A DNA stretch of 13,660 bases from JBMZCV01 sp049613665. Its GTDB lineage: Bacteria; Bacteroidota; Bacteroidia; Chitinophagales; UBA2359. Below are positions 6,966 to 13,660 of the stretch, in pieces. The notes below the pieces were generated by a model. It was not told the DNA's origin, did no database searches, and saw only the letters and a list, made by a program, of their open reading frames with translations. The first letter of the stretch is position 1; every line of letters begins with the position of its first letter. The stretch is from positions 1-13,660 of the forward strand of contig JBMZCV010000141.1 in assembly GCA_049613665.1 (NCBI GenBank), in the 5' to 3' direction. The translations under genes and the position numbers were made by a program.

Positions 6966-7056
6966 AGTTTTCAATGAAATTTATTTAGAAAAGTTTTTTT
7001 TGCATAAAAAGCGTTAAAAATATTACTTTTCATGAAATTTTTAAAACAAAAAAACC

Positions 7057-7064
7057 TATTTTTG
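7057..7064 (+). promoter_or_regulatory. Candidate -7 element (TATTTTTG) for the ATPase-rloB operon
   Basis: Exact TAnnTTTG match 51 bp before the ATG at 7116; a start site near 7071 would leave a leader of about 45 nt. It lies downstream of the alternative ATG at 7032, which supports 7116 as the true start. The -33 element is not evident. Confidence 0.4.
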
Positions 7065-7115
7065 CGTATATTATACAAAAGTAAATTACTATCCTGTCAT
7101 TTATCCCCTTTCAAA

Positions 7116-8405
7116 ATGTTAGTACAATTCACACTAGAAAACTATAAATGCTTCAAAGAAGAAATTAAATTTAGCATGGTAGCCTCCAACTACGACAAAA
7201 ATACTCGTGAAGACGATAATGTTTTTGTAGTAGAAAAATTTGGTTTGCGACTGCTTAAAAGTGCTGTTGTTTATGGTGCAAATGCAAGTGGAAAAACCAA
7301 ACTTATAGAGGGTTTGGCTTTTATGGAAAAATTTATTTTAGGTTCTTCAACAAATACGCAAATCAACGAAAAAATCAATGTTACGCCTTTTTTGTTCAAT
7401 ACAGAAACAGAAAATGAACCGGCGAGTTTTGAAATTATTTTTATTCACGGAGAAGTGATGTATCGTTATGGTTTTGAAATTAGCCAAGAAAAAGTATATG
7501 CCGAGTGGCTATATATGAAAGAAAATACGCAAGAAGTAGAGGTTTTTTATAGAGATTTTCAGGAAATTGGACTAAACAAAAGTCGCTTTCCTGTCGATGA
7601 CCTTGTGAAACGCAAGCGTATTCGCCCAAATGCTTTATTACTTTCTGTTGCAGCCAATTTGAATGACGAATTTGCTAAAAATATTTTGGCATGGTTTAGT
7701 AATTTTAATATTATTTCAGGGCTAGAAGAACAAGGATATATGCCTTTTTCTATCAAAAGAATGGAACATAATAAAGAACATACTGTAAAATTTTTGAAAG
7801 AGGCAGATTTAGGCATTGAAAATATTGATTTGAAGTTTCTTGATGCCAATAATTTACCAAAGTATTTTCCTAATGAGCTAAAAGAATTGATTGTTGAACA
7901 AATGAAAGAAAGTTCTAATGGGCAATTGGTGGAAGATGTCAAAACATTTCATAAAAAATATGATGATAATAATGTGGTAAAAGGTTTAGTAGAATTGTTA
8001 TTAGATGATGACGAGTCGGCAGGCACACAAAAATATTTCGCACTTTCTGGCCCTATTCTCAATACTTTGCGTAAAGGTAAAGTTTTAGCAGCAGATGAAT
8101 TTGCAAACAAGTTACATCCAAATTTAGCTTATAAGTTGGTAGAATTATTTAATTCTAAAACAACAAACTCAAAAAATGCACAACTTATTTTTAATACTCA
8201 TGATACCAATTTGTTGAGTTGTGGTTTGTTTAGAAGAGACCAAATTTGGTTTACCGAAAAAAATAGATATGGTGCTGCTACACTCTATTCGCTTGCAGAT
8301 TTTAAAAATGTGCGAAAAGAAGAAAGTTTTGAGAAAAACTATATCAAAGGAAAATACGGAGCTATTCCCTATTTAGGTAATTTTGACAAATTATTCACTT
8401 TTTAA
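7116..8405 (+). CDS. AAA/ABC-type ATPase of an AbiL/RloAB-like defence module
   Basis: 429 residues from the ATG at 7116, chosen because MLVQFTLENYKCFKEE is the usual N-terminus of the AAA_15/AAA_21 family; an in-frame ATG at 7032 would add 28 poorly conserved residues. Walker A is GANASGKT (54-61), an ABC-like signature is SAGTQ (301-305), Walker B is VLAADE (D327, E328) followed by the typical NKLHP (H334), and a switch histidine lies in FNTHDTN (H362). This is the SMC/OLD-like ATPase of overcoming-lysogenization and abortive-infection systems, probably a cytoplasmic sensor or regulator of the partner effector. It sits 12 bp upstream of an RloB gene, the order AbiLi-AbiLii. Activity against phage is inferred from the family, not shown here. 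Confidence 0.88.
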   Translation: MLVQFTLENYKCFKEEIKFSMVASNYDKNTREDDNVFVVEKFGLRLLKSAVVYGANASGKTKLIEGLAFMEKFILGSSTNTQINEKINVTPFLFNTETENEPASFEIIFIHGEVMYRYGFEISQEKVYAEWLYMKENTQEVEVFYRDFQEIGLNKSRFPVDDLVKRKRIRPNALLLSVAANLNDEFAKNILAWFSNFNIISGLEEQGYMPFSIKRMEHNKEHTVKFLKEADLGIENIDLKFLDANNLPKYFPNELKELIVEQMKESSNGQLVEDVKTFHKKYDDNNVVKGLVELLLDDDESAGTQKYFALSGPILNTLRKGKVLAADEFANKLHPNLAYKLVELFNSKTTNSKNAQLIFNTHDTNLLSCGLFRRDQIWFTEKNRYGAATLYSLADFKNVRKEESFEKNYIKGKYGAIPYLGNFDKLFTF

Positions 8406-8417
8406 ACCATTGTTGCC

Positions 8418-9137
8418 ATGAAAATGAAAAATAAAAAAGCAGAAGAAGAAGCCAAACGTGAGCAAAGAAGAGCAGAACGAAGAGAACAGAAACGTCGCAA
8501 ACGTCAAGCAACAGCTTTGGAACGTGAAGAAGCAACAGAAAAAAAACGAAAGAGCATTTTAATTTATTGTGAAGGCGGAAATACAGAGCCTTCTTATTTC
8601 AGACAATTCAGAATTTTAAATGCAGATATAAAAGCTTTTGGCGAAGGCAGAAATACGATTTCCTTAGTAAAGAGAGCGAAGCGAATAGTTGACGAAAGTA
8701 AATGTAAATATGATGAAGTTTGGTGTGTTTTTGATAAAGATGATTTTTTAGAACAAAACTTTAACGAAGCAGTGCGTTTGGCCAAAAGTTATGGTTTCAA
8801 AGTAGCATATTCCAATCAAGCATTTGAATATTGGCTTATTTTGCATTTTGAAGACCATCAAGGCGGAGCGATGAATCGAAAAGATTATGCTAAAAAATTG
8901 AATGGCTATTTAAATGAATTTAATTTGGAGTATGATGAAGATAGCAAAATAGTTACGGAAGATATATTTGATGTTTTGCAACATAAAGTAAAAGTCGGTA
9001 ATAAAATGAAAACAAGACAAGAACTTGCTTGCGAAAGAGCAAAACGCATTTATGAATGGAAACAATATATATTACCAGCGAAGCAAGAATCTGTCACAAC
9101 TGTTTATCGTTTTTTTGAGGAAAATAATATAGAATAA
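8418..9137 (+). CDS. rloB: RloB-family (AbiLii-like) TOPRIM protein
   Basis: 239 residues. A lysine/arginine/glutamate-rich helix (about 4-46) precedes a TOPRIM-like RloB domain: ILIYCEGGNTEPSYF carries the glutamate (E52), VFDKDDF the aspartates (D106, D108, D109), and SNQAFEYWLILHF (132-144) is the RloB family signature. TOPRIM folds bind Mg2+ and cut or join nucleic acid, so this is the probable effector of the pair. The related PARIS system also joins an ATPase to a TOPRIM effector. The gene starts 12 bp after the ATPase stop, is followed by a strong terminator, and is therefore the second and last gene of the operon. An ATG two codons downstream (8424) is an alternative start. Its target is unknown. 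Confidence 0.88.
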   Translation: MKMKNKKAEEEAKREQRRAERREQKRRKRQATALEREEATEKKRKSILIYCEGGNTEPSYFRQFRILNADIKAFGEGRNTISLVKRAKRIVDESKCKYDEVWCVFDKDDFLEQNFNEAVRLAKSYGFKVAYSNQAFEYWLILHFEDHQGGAMNRKDYAKKLNGYLNEFNLEYDEDSKIVTEDIFDVLQHKVKVGNKMKTRQELACERAKRIYEWKQYILPAKQESVTTVYRFFEENNIE

Positions 9138-9141
9138 AACC

Positions 9142-9184
9142 AAAAAAGGTGCGAAATATTTTTATATCTCGCACCATTTTTTTT
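9142..9184 (+). terminator. Rho-independent terminator of the ATPase-rloB operon
   Basis: GGTGCGA (9148-9154) and TCGCACC (9169-9175) form the stem, which extends inward as AATAT/ATATC with one mismatch. A6 precedes it and T8 (9177-9184) follows. It lies 10 bp after the rloB stop. Confidence 0.9.
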
Positions 9185-9193
9185 GAATGTTTA

Positions 9194-9386
9194 GTATTTC
9201 AATGGTTCGGACATTTATACCTTTTTTTATCAAAGTTTTAAACATACTATTTTTTTTAGGCTAAGGCGGCAATATTTGCAAATTTAATGGTCTTTTGAAC
9301 TGAAAAATAGTATGTTTCCCTTGCCAAAAGGAGCTTTTTTATTAAACTGAAAATTGTTATAAAAAATGTCCGAACCATTGGTATTT
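9194..9386. mobile_element. MITE-like element with terminal inverted repeats and GTATTT target duplication
   Basis: The element spans 9200-9380 (181 bp). Its ends are exact 17-bp inverted repeats: CAATGGTTCGGACATTT (9200-9216) and AAATGTCCGAACCATTG (9364-9380). Inside lies a second exact inverted pair: AAACATACTATTTTT (9240-9254) and AAAAATAGTATGTTT (9303-9317). GTATTT flanks both ends (9194-9199 and 9381-9386), consistent with a 6-bp target-site duplication. There is no coding capacity, so movement would need a transposase in trans. It inserted between two convergent genes, 10 bp past the rloB terminator. The family is not identified. Confidence 0.72.
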
Positions 9387-9392
9387 AAATTT

Positions 9393-10868
9393 TTATTGAT
9401 AATTCAAAAAACTTTTTCTTTCAAAGTAAAGAATACTTGCACCAAACAAAGTAACAATAGCCACTCGCAAACCATAAACTAGCGTAAGATTTTCGATACC
9501 ATTAATGAATTGTTGATGAAAAAGCACAATGAGTATAGCTGCAAACAGATAGCTCACAATATTTTTTACAGCATAAGGAATAGGAAAATATCGGCGAGAA
9601 AGCAAATACGACATCAAGACCATACTAGCATAGCAAGCCAAAGTAGCCCAAGCAGAACCCAAATAGCCGATATGTGGAATAAGCAATAGATTGAGAATAA
9701 GCGTAATGATAGCACCCAAAATACCCATATAAGCACCCATAATGGTTTGGTTAGTGAGTTTGTACCAGATAGAAAGATTGTAATACATACCCAAACACAA
9801 GTTTGCCAACAGCAAAATCGGCACGATAACAAGCCCTTCGTGATAACTCACATCAATAAAATATTTGACAATATCTAAAAATAACATAATGCCGACAAAA
9901 ATGAAACTACCTACAATCACAAAAAACTTCATGGCAAAGGCATAGACTTCTTTCGCATTTCCTTGTTTCGATTGAGCAAAAAAGAAAGGTTCGGCAGCAA
10001 AACGATAAGCCTGCGTAAAGAGAGTCATGAGTATGCTCAATTTGTAGCAAGCTCCATAAATGCCGAGTTGTCCCATATTTGTTTCAAGGTCGTAGGGCAG
10101 CAGGTATTTTAGAATAACTCTATCTAACATTTCATTGATAGTGCCAGCAAAACCTGCCACGACAAGCGGCAAGGCGTAAATAATCATTTTTTTCCATAGC
10201 TGAAAATCAAACTGCCACTTTATTTTGGCGAGTTCAGGCATGAGCAAAAGTAGCGTAACGGCACTCGCAATTAGGTTGCTAATAAAGATATATCCAACGC
10301 CTATTTCTGGATTGTAAAAGCTTTGTATGAAGCTAGAATGAGGTACTAAAAGTGGACAGCCTTTCAAGAAAAATAAGATAAGCCCAATGCTCAAACCAAT
10401 GTTTACGAGTTTGATAGAAGCAAATTGCCACGCTTTTTCTTTGTATCGCAAATGTGCAAATGGAATAGATGAAATGGCATCGAAGCCGAGAATGAGAGCA
10501 AACCAAATGATGTATTCAACATGATTTTCGTATTGAATAAGCTCTGATATAGGTACTGCAAACAAAAGAAACAAGCCTACAAAAAAGGCACTAGAAGCCA
10601 ATAGCGATACCATAATTGTGCTATATACTTTCGAGGGTTGCTCGGCATCTTTTATGAAACGAAAAAAAGCGGTTTCTGTGCCATAAGTAAATATAACAAG
10701 CAAAAAACCGACATAGCTATACAACTCTGTGACAACGCCATATTCGCCTGTCGCAAAGATGCGTGTGTAGAGCGGTACGAGCAAATAATTGAGCAAACGC
10801 CCAATAATACTGCTCAAACCATAGATAGCAGTTTGACTCGCCAATTTTTTCAAAATATTATTTGCCAT
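9393..10868 (-). CDS. Wzx-like polysaccharide/oligosaccharide flippase
   Basis: 491 residues, strongly hydrophobic with about 12-14 membrane helices. The N-terminus KLASQTAIYGLSSIIGRLLN followed by LLVPLYTRIFATGEYGVV is the typical opening of the Polysacc_synt (RfbX/Wzx, MOP superfamily) family. Inner-membrane proteins of this group flip lipid-linked sugar units for O-antigen, capsule or exopolysaccharide. No glycosyltransferase or polymerase gene lies beside it in this window, so the polymer cannot be named, and it may act as an orphan flippase. The ATG at 10866-10868 is the natural start. It is convergent with rloB, with the MITE-like element just beyond its stop and no hairpin terminator of its own seen before that. 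Confidence 0.9.
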   Translation of the reverse strand: MANNILKKLASQTAIYGLSSIIGRLLNYLLVPLYTRIFATGEYGVVTELYSYVGFLLVIFTYGTETAFFRFIKDAEQPSKVYSTIMVSLLASSAFFVGLFLLFAVPISELIQYENHVEYIIWFALILGFDAISSIPFAHLRYKEKAWQFASIKLVNIGLSIGLILFFLKGCPLLVPHSSFIQSFYNPEIGVGYIFISNLIASAVTLLLLMPELAKIKWQFDFQLWKKMIIYALPLVVAGFAGTINEMLDRVILKYLLPYDLETNMGQLGIYGACYKLSILMTLFTQAYRFAAEPFFFAQSKQGNAKEVYAFAMKFFVIVGSFIFVGIMLFLDIVKYFIDVSYHEGLVIVPILLLANLCLGMYYNLSIWYKLTNQTIMGAYMGILGAIITLILNLLLIPHIGYLGSAWATLACYASMVLMSYLLSRRYFPIPYAVKNIVSYLFAAILIVLFHQQFINGIENLTLVYGLRVAIVTLFGASILYFERKSFLNYQ

Positions 10869-11024
10869 ATTTCTATTTCAATAAATTATTTAAATGATGC
10901 AAAAGTTATTGATAATGATTGTTTTATGTATTTTTTTAATTAATATTTTTTAATAAAAAACAAAAAAACAAAAAAGTGCTAGATTTTCTTTAGTATAAAT
11001 ATTTATAATTATAGTATTTTTTTA

Positions 11025-11043
11025 TAACTTTGGTGCAAAATTA
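11025..11043. promoter_or_regulatory. Back-to-back -7-like elements forming an imperfect palindrome
   Basis: TAACTTTG (11025-11032, + strand) and, 3 bp later, CAAAATTA (11036-11043, which reads TAATTTTG on the - strand) both match TAnnTTTG and face each other. The - element could serve the flippase (leader about 160 nt); the + element has no nearby gene. Alternatively the palindrome is a transcription-factor site. Confidence 0.3.
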
Positions 11044-11283
11044 AAACTAAAAACTGCATTTTAATGTTAAATAGTTTTAAGAAATAAAAATAGCAACAAA
11101 GTAACCAGATTTTTTTCAAGACAGATTGTGTATGTTTTACACAAAATAGATGAGATTATCATAATGGATTTTTTTACTGAAATAAATGCAATATTGAAAG
11201 GCAAATAAACACTCAACAAATTAGTCATTTATTTATTTTTGGCATTTAGTCAAACATTAAAAATAAATTGCTCACTTGTTGAA

Positions 11284-11359
11284 GCTAACACCTTAATTTT
11301 TTTTAATGCGTTAGCCACCCAAACAGACTATATTAAATGAGTGTTGGACACTTAGTCTG
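11284..11359. other. Two adjacent hairpins, possible structured RNA
   Basis: Hairpin A: GCTAAC (11284-11289) with GTTAGC (11310-11315), plus inner TTAA/TTAA pairing. Hairpin B: CAGACTA (11324-11330) with TAGTCTG (11353-11359), with inner AGTGT (11340-11344) and ACACT (11348-11352) around a TGG loop and a one-sided 9-nt bulge. They are separated by 8 nt and are more G/C-rich than their surroundings, hinting at a conserved structure. No known riboswitch or RNA family is recognised. Confidence 0.35.
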
Positions 11360-12025
11360 TCTGCAATTTATCGCAAATAACAATAGTAAAAAAGTTGGAT
11401 TCTAAAAACAAAAAGTCAACAAAAAATAGCGGCTCAATAGCATTTCAAATTGTTCTTTTTAACATTACTTAAATACAAGTATGTTTTTGTATCGTAAGGA
11501 AAACGATATTGCAAAAGAAACATTTTTATATAGTTTAAAAACAAAAAAATGTTTTATATATAAACTTTGAATGTTGATTTCGTATGATAAAAAGCGAAAG
11601 CCAATGTTTTTTTACCAGCAACAAAATAACAATAGTAAGACAAAGCAAAATTCATTTTTTTTTAAATGTTTTTTTGTTTTCAAAATATAAAATAATAATG
11701 TTAAGTATTTAAGTCTCAAAGACAATGTCAGATTGCTTAACTAAAAAAAGAGATAGTGCTATTTTCTTTTTTGTCGATAAAAGAGAAACCAATTAAGGCA
11801 AAGCACCTGTTTCATTATATGTTTTTTTTATATTATACTTTTGTTCTCTAAAATACCTTCAATTATTACCACTTTTTGTATTTCCTACCATTAAATTATC
11901 TTTTAACATAAGATGATTGTTTCATCAAATCATACCTATCTCAATTAGAACATATCAGACAACTTTGTTTGGCTATTTAACTAGATATTTTTATTTCATT
12001 AATCTCATTCAAAAAATAAATGAGT

Positions 12026-12033
12026 TAGCTTTG
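12026..12033 (+). promoter_or_regulatory. Candidate -7 element (TAGCTTTG) for the NYN gene
   Basis: Exact TAnnTTTG match 31 bp before the ATG at 12065, giving a leader of about 25 nt. Another match, TACTTTTG, lies at 11836-11843 and would give a leader of about 215 nt. No clear -33 element accompanies either. Confidence 0.3.
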
Positions 12034-12064
12034 GGCAGCTTGTTTCTTTTTGAACTAAAAAAAA

Positions 12065-13660
12065 ATGACTATGAATAAGAACAATAGCCGTGGCAAAAAC
12101 AAAATCCCCAAACAACTGACCTATTACATTGATGCCACCAATGTATGTTATTGGTATGATACAACGGTGCCAACTTTACGAGTGTTGCTCAAGCTACTCA
12201 TCTTGCTGAAAACAGATAAAAATGCTTCCTTTTATTGCATTTTTGATGCCAATACGACACATAAACTCCCTCCGAATGAAAGGGAAATTTATATGCACTT
12301 GCTCAATCATAAGCATTATTTTCATCAAGTGAGTGGAGGCAAAAGAGCCGACGATTATATTTTAGAGCTTGCCGATATTTATGAATCTCCCGTAATTAGT
12401 AATGACAATTATACTGACCCAAAGTATGACAGGTATGCTTGGAAACATCGTGAAGCAGAACCAATGCGTTTGTTCCTAGGCGAAGTTATCAGCACGCCTT
12501 TTGGCGACCATTTATTGTTACCAGACCTAGATTTGAGAGCAGTACTTGACAATAAAATAAATCATTTGTATCGTGAGTTAGAAGGACTTTTTAATCCACC
12601 TAAAGAACGTTATAAAGGTTTTGTTAAATTTTATATGTCTGAGAAAGGTTGGGGACAAATTGATTATTTCAAGCAGGAAACCATTTTCTTTGAAAAAACG
12701 CCTTCAATGAAAAAATTGCAGGCAGGCCAAGAAATAGAATTTACGCTTAATGAAGGCGAAAAAGGCACTTTTGCTACCGATATTATGCCTACTCATTCTA
12801 CTTTTAAAGGCGAAATCATACATTATGATGAGCAGCGAGCTTGTGGTTATGTGAAAATGGATACAACCGACAAAAAAATATTTTTTTACAAAACTTATTT
12901 TAGAAATCCAGAGATTAACGACCGAGAGCTACGCCGAAAAGTAAAGGTAGAGTTTGAAATAGGAAAAAATCCTAAAGGCGAATGTGCCAAAAACATTACT
13001 ATTATTGTAAATAAAGGCAAGGAAAAATTAAAAAAGTTAGAAAAGCAAAAAGACGAACTAACTGCTTTGCTCAAAGAATCGGTCAAAAGGTCGGAAGATG
13101 CTTCGAAAAAAGTTGCAGCACAACATAGCGAATTGTTGCGATTAAAAAAGGCTTTAGCCAGAATAACAGGTATCGACAATATTTCGAAAGAAGAAGAAAT
13201 ATTGGCAGCTATGGAAACGCCAGATGTGCAAGACTTGTTGTCAAGAGCTAGTTCAGATGACTATGTCGATACGAGACACACCAACTACGATAATAGAAAA
13301 AGTAGCCATCATAGACGCAACGACAGACGAAAAGATGATCGCTCCGACCATAAAAGAAGAGACCGTGATGATAGAAAGCGAGACCGTGATGATAGAGGCG
13401 AAAACAGACGGAATAATAATGATAGAACAGATAGTAGAAGAAGAGATAATAGAAGAGGAGATGAGCAAAATGATGACAGACGAAAAGATGAACAAAGCAA
13501 CAATAAACGCAATAATGATAGGGTAGATAATAAGCGAAAGGATAATCAGAATGATGACAGACGAAAAGATGAACAAAGCAACAATAAACGCAATAATGAT
13601 AGGGTAGATAATAAGCGAAAGGATAATCAGAATGATGACAGACGAAAAGATGAACAAAGC
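12065..13660 (+). CDS. NYN ribonuclease-like protein with two cold-shock-like domains, coiled coil and repetitive R/D/N/K tail (3' partial)
   Basis: 532 codons are visible with no stop before the window ends. An in-frame TAA at 12056-12058 limits the start to 12065 or the ATG at 12071. Residues 18-155 resemble a PIN-like NYN domain of the Zc3h12a type: YYIDATNVCY (D23), FDAN (D61), KRADDYILELA (D96, D97) and VISNDNYTD (D114, D118) give the acidic metal-binding set. Residues about 183-240 (GFVKFYMSEKGWGQI, GQEIEFTL) and 247-314 (GEIIHYDEQRACGYV, VEFEIGKNPKG) look like two cold-shock/OB folds. Residues about 317-368 form a coiled coil, and from about 395 on there is a charged, disordered tail rich in R, D, N, K that becomes a perfect 27-residue repeat from residue 469. 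Predicted role: cytoplasmic RNA binding and cleavage. The named family and target are unknown. Confidence 0.8.
   Translation, partial: MTMNKNNSRGKNKIPKQLTYYIDATNVCYWYDTTVPTLRVLLKLLILLKTDKNASFYCIFDANTTHKLPPNEREIYMHLLNHKHYFHQVSGGKRADDYILELADIYESPVISNDNYTDPKYDRYAWKHREAEPMRLFLGEVISTPFGDHLLLPDLDLRAVLDNKINHLYRELEGLFNPPKERYKGFVKFYMSEKGWGQIDYFKQETIFFEKTPSMKKLQAGQEIEFTLNEGEKGTFATDIMPTHSTFKGEIIHYDEQRACGYVKMDTTDKKIFFYKTYFRNPEINDRELRRKVKVEFEIGKNPKGECAKNITIIVNKGKEKLKKLEKQKDELTALLKESVKRSEDASKKVAAQHSELLRLKKALARITGIDNISKEEEILAAMETPDVQDLLSRASSDDYVDTRHTNYDNRKSSHHRRNDRRKDDRSDHKRRDRDDRKRDRDDRGENRRNNNDRTDSRRRDNRRGDEQNDDRRKDEQSNNKRNNDRVDNKRKDNQNDDRRKDEQSNNKRNNDRVDNKRKDNQNDDRRKDEQS
13469..13660 (+). repeat. Perfect 81-bp tandem repeat in the NYN gene tail
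   Basis: Unit 1 (13469-13549) and unit 2 (13550-13630) are identical at every base; unit 3 (13631-13660) is identical as far as the window goes. Each unit encodes 27 residues opening NDDRRKDEQS and closing KRKDNQ, with 7 N, 6 D, 5 R, 4 K and a net charge near +2. Being a multiple of three, copy-number changes keep the reading frame. The array continues past the window end. Confidence 0.95.

Larger units (their letters stand above)
6712..7115. other. Divergent intergenic region between the cytochrome and defence operons
   Basis: 404 bp of AT-rich sequence separate the start of the cytochrome lipoprotein gene (-) from the chosen start of the ATPase gene (+). It holds candidate promoters for both directions and a long inverted repeat (6905-6965). 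Open frames extend into it on both sides (to 6831 on -, from 7032 on +), but these extensions look non-coding: they lack conserved features and would mask a signal peptide or sit upstream of a promoter. Confidence 0.6.
10869..12064. other. Long AT-rich gene-free region with hairpins
   Basis: About 1.2 kb between the divergent flippase and NYN genes with no reading frame that looks coding; only scraps such as a 14-codon frame at 11164 are present. It contains hairpins at 11126-11144, 11284-11315 and 11324-11359, an A/T-rich terminator-like hairpin at 11744-11772, imperfect repeats (AACAATAGTAA near 11380 and 11628), and a few TAnnTTTG matches. It could be a long leader, a small-RNA locus, regulatory DNA or decayed sequence. 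The number of promoter-like matches is close to chance for such AT-rich DNA. Confidence 0.6.

Noticed and set aside
7032..7115. Earlier ATG at 7032 as the start of the ATPase gene
   Set aside because: The added 28 residues do not look like the family N-terminus, which begins at MLVQFTLENYKCF, and a promoter-like element lies between the two ATGs.
7116..9137. Claim that the ATPase-RloB pair is a new defence system
   Set aside because: Its gene order and motifs match the known AbiL / RloA-RloB type, so it is reported as a recognised module.
9194..9386. The nested inverted repeats as only a terminator for the flippase
   Set aside because: The outer arms are 147 bp apart, end exactly at a direct GTATTT duplication and lack T-runs, which fits a MITE better.
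11164..11208. A 14-codon frame starting MDFFTEINA in the gene-free region
   Set aside because: Too short, with no start signals or conserved features; such frames are expected by chance.
13253..13657. A 134-codon hydrophobic-looking open frame on the - strand, and other open frames over the NYN tail
   Set aside because: They are mirror readings of the R/D/N/K repeat tail; the 81-bp unit keeps all such frames open. The + frame from 12065 has recognisable domains and is the real one.
13469..13660. CRISPR array
   Set aside because: The 81-bp units are contiguous with no unique spacers, lie in a coding frame, and no cas genes are near. The 66-bp LRR units are coding as well.
1..13660. tRNA or rRNA genes
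   Set aside because: No cloverleaf-like GC-rich arms with a T-loop GGTTCGAATCC-like motif, and no rRNA-like stretch, were seen on either strand.

Overview
The window reads as AT-rich genomic DNA of a Bacteroidota bacterium (Cytophagales- or Saprospirales-like is a guess). The evidence is a cell-surface LRR protein ending in a type IX secretion (T9SS) sorting domain, a DUF5777-type barrel protein, lipoprotein cytochromes typical of the phylum, start codons without Shine-Dalgarno sequences, and several matches to the Bacteroidota -7 promoter element TAnnTTTG.

Layout: (1) 1-2066 (+), the 3' part of a secreted LRR adhesin-like protein. It converges on a LOG-family nucleotide hydrolase (2160-2843, -), with a bidirectional terminator between them. 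(2) 3117-6711 (-), a set of exported electron-transfer genes. In transcription order these are a two-domain lipoprotein cytochrome with one CX4CH and one CXXCH heme motif, a one-domain relative of it, a DUF5777 barrel protein, a diheme SoxA/TsdA-like cytochrome, and a 28-residue single-helix membrane protein with its own candidate promoter. The gaps between these genes hold palindromic elements. (3) 7116-9137 (+), a two-gene defence operon: an AAA/ABC-type ATPase and an RloB-family TOPRIM protein, the AbiL/RloAB arrangement. It ends in a strong terminator. (4) 9194-9386, an apparent MITE with 17-bp terminal inverted repeats, nested 15-bp inverted repeats and a 6-bp target duplication. (5) 9393-10868 (-), a polysaccharide flippase. 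(6) 10869-12064, about 1.2 kb without a convincing gene but with several hairpins. (7) 12065 to the window end (+), a 5'-complete gene cut by the window edge. It has not been assigned to a named system. Its product joins a PIN-like NYN ribonuclease domain, two cold-shock-like domains, a coiled coil and a long disordered R/D/N/K tail that is growing by a perfect 81-bp tandem repeat.

The strongest candidate for something undescribed is the last gene. It looks like a nuclease with two RNA-binding domains and a repetitive polyampholyte tail, an architecture reminiscent of RNA-granule proteins. The ATPase-RloB pair is a recognised type of anti-phage module. The cytochrome block is a plausible respiratory or periplasmic redox unit whose substrate cannot be read from sequence alone.
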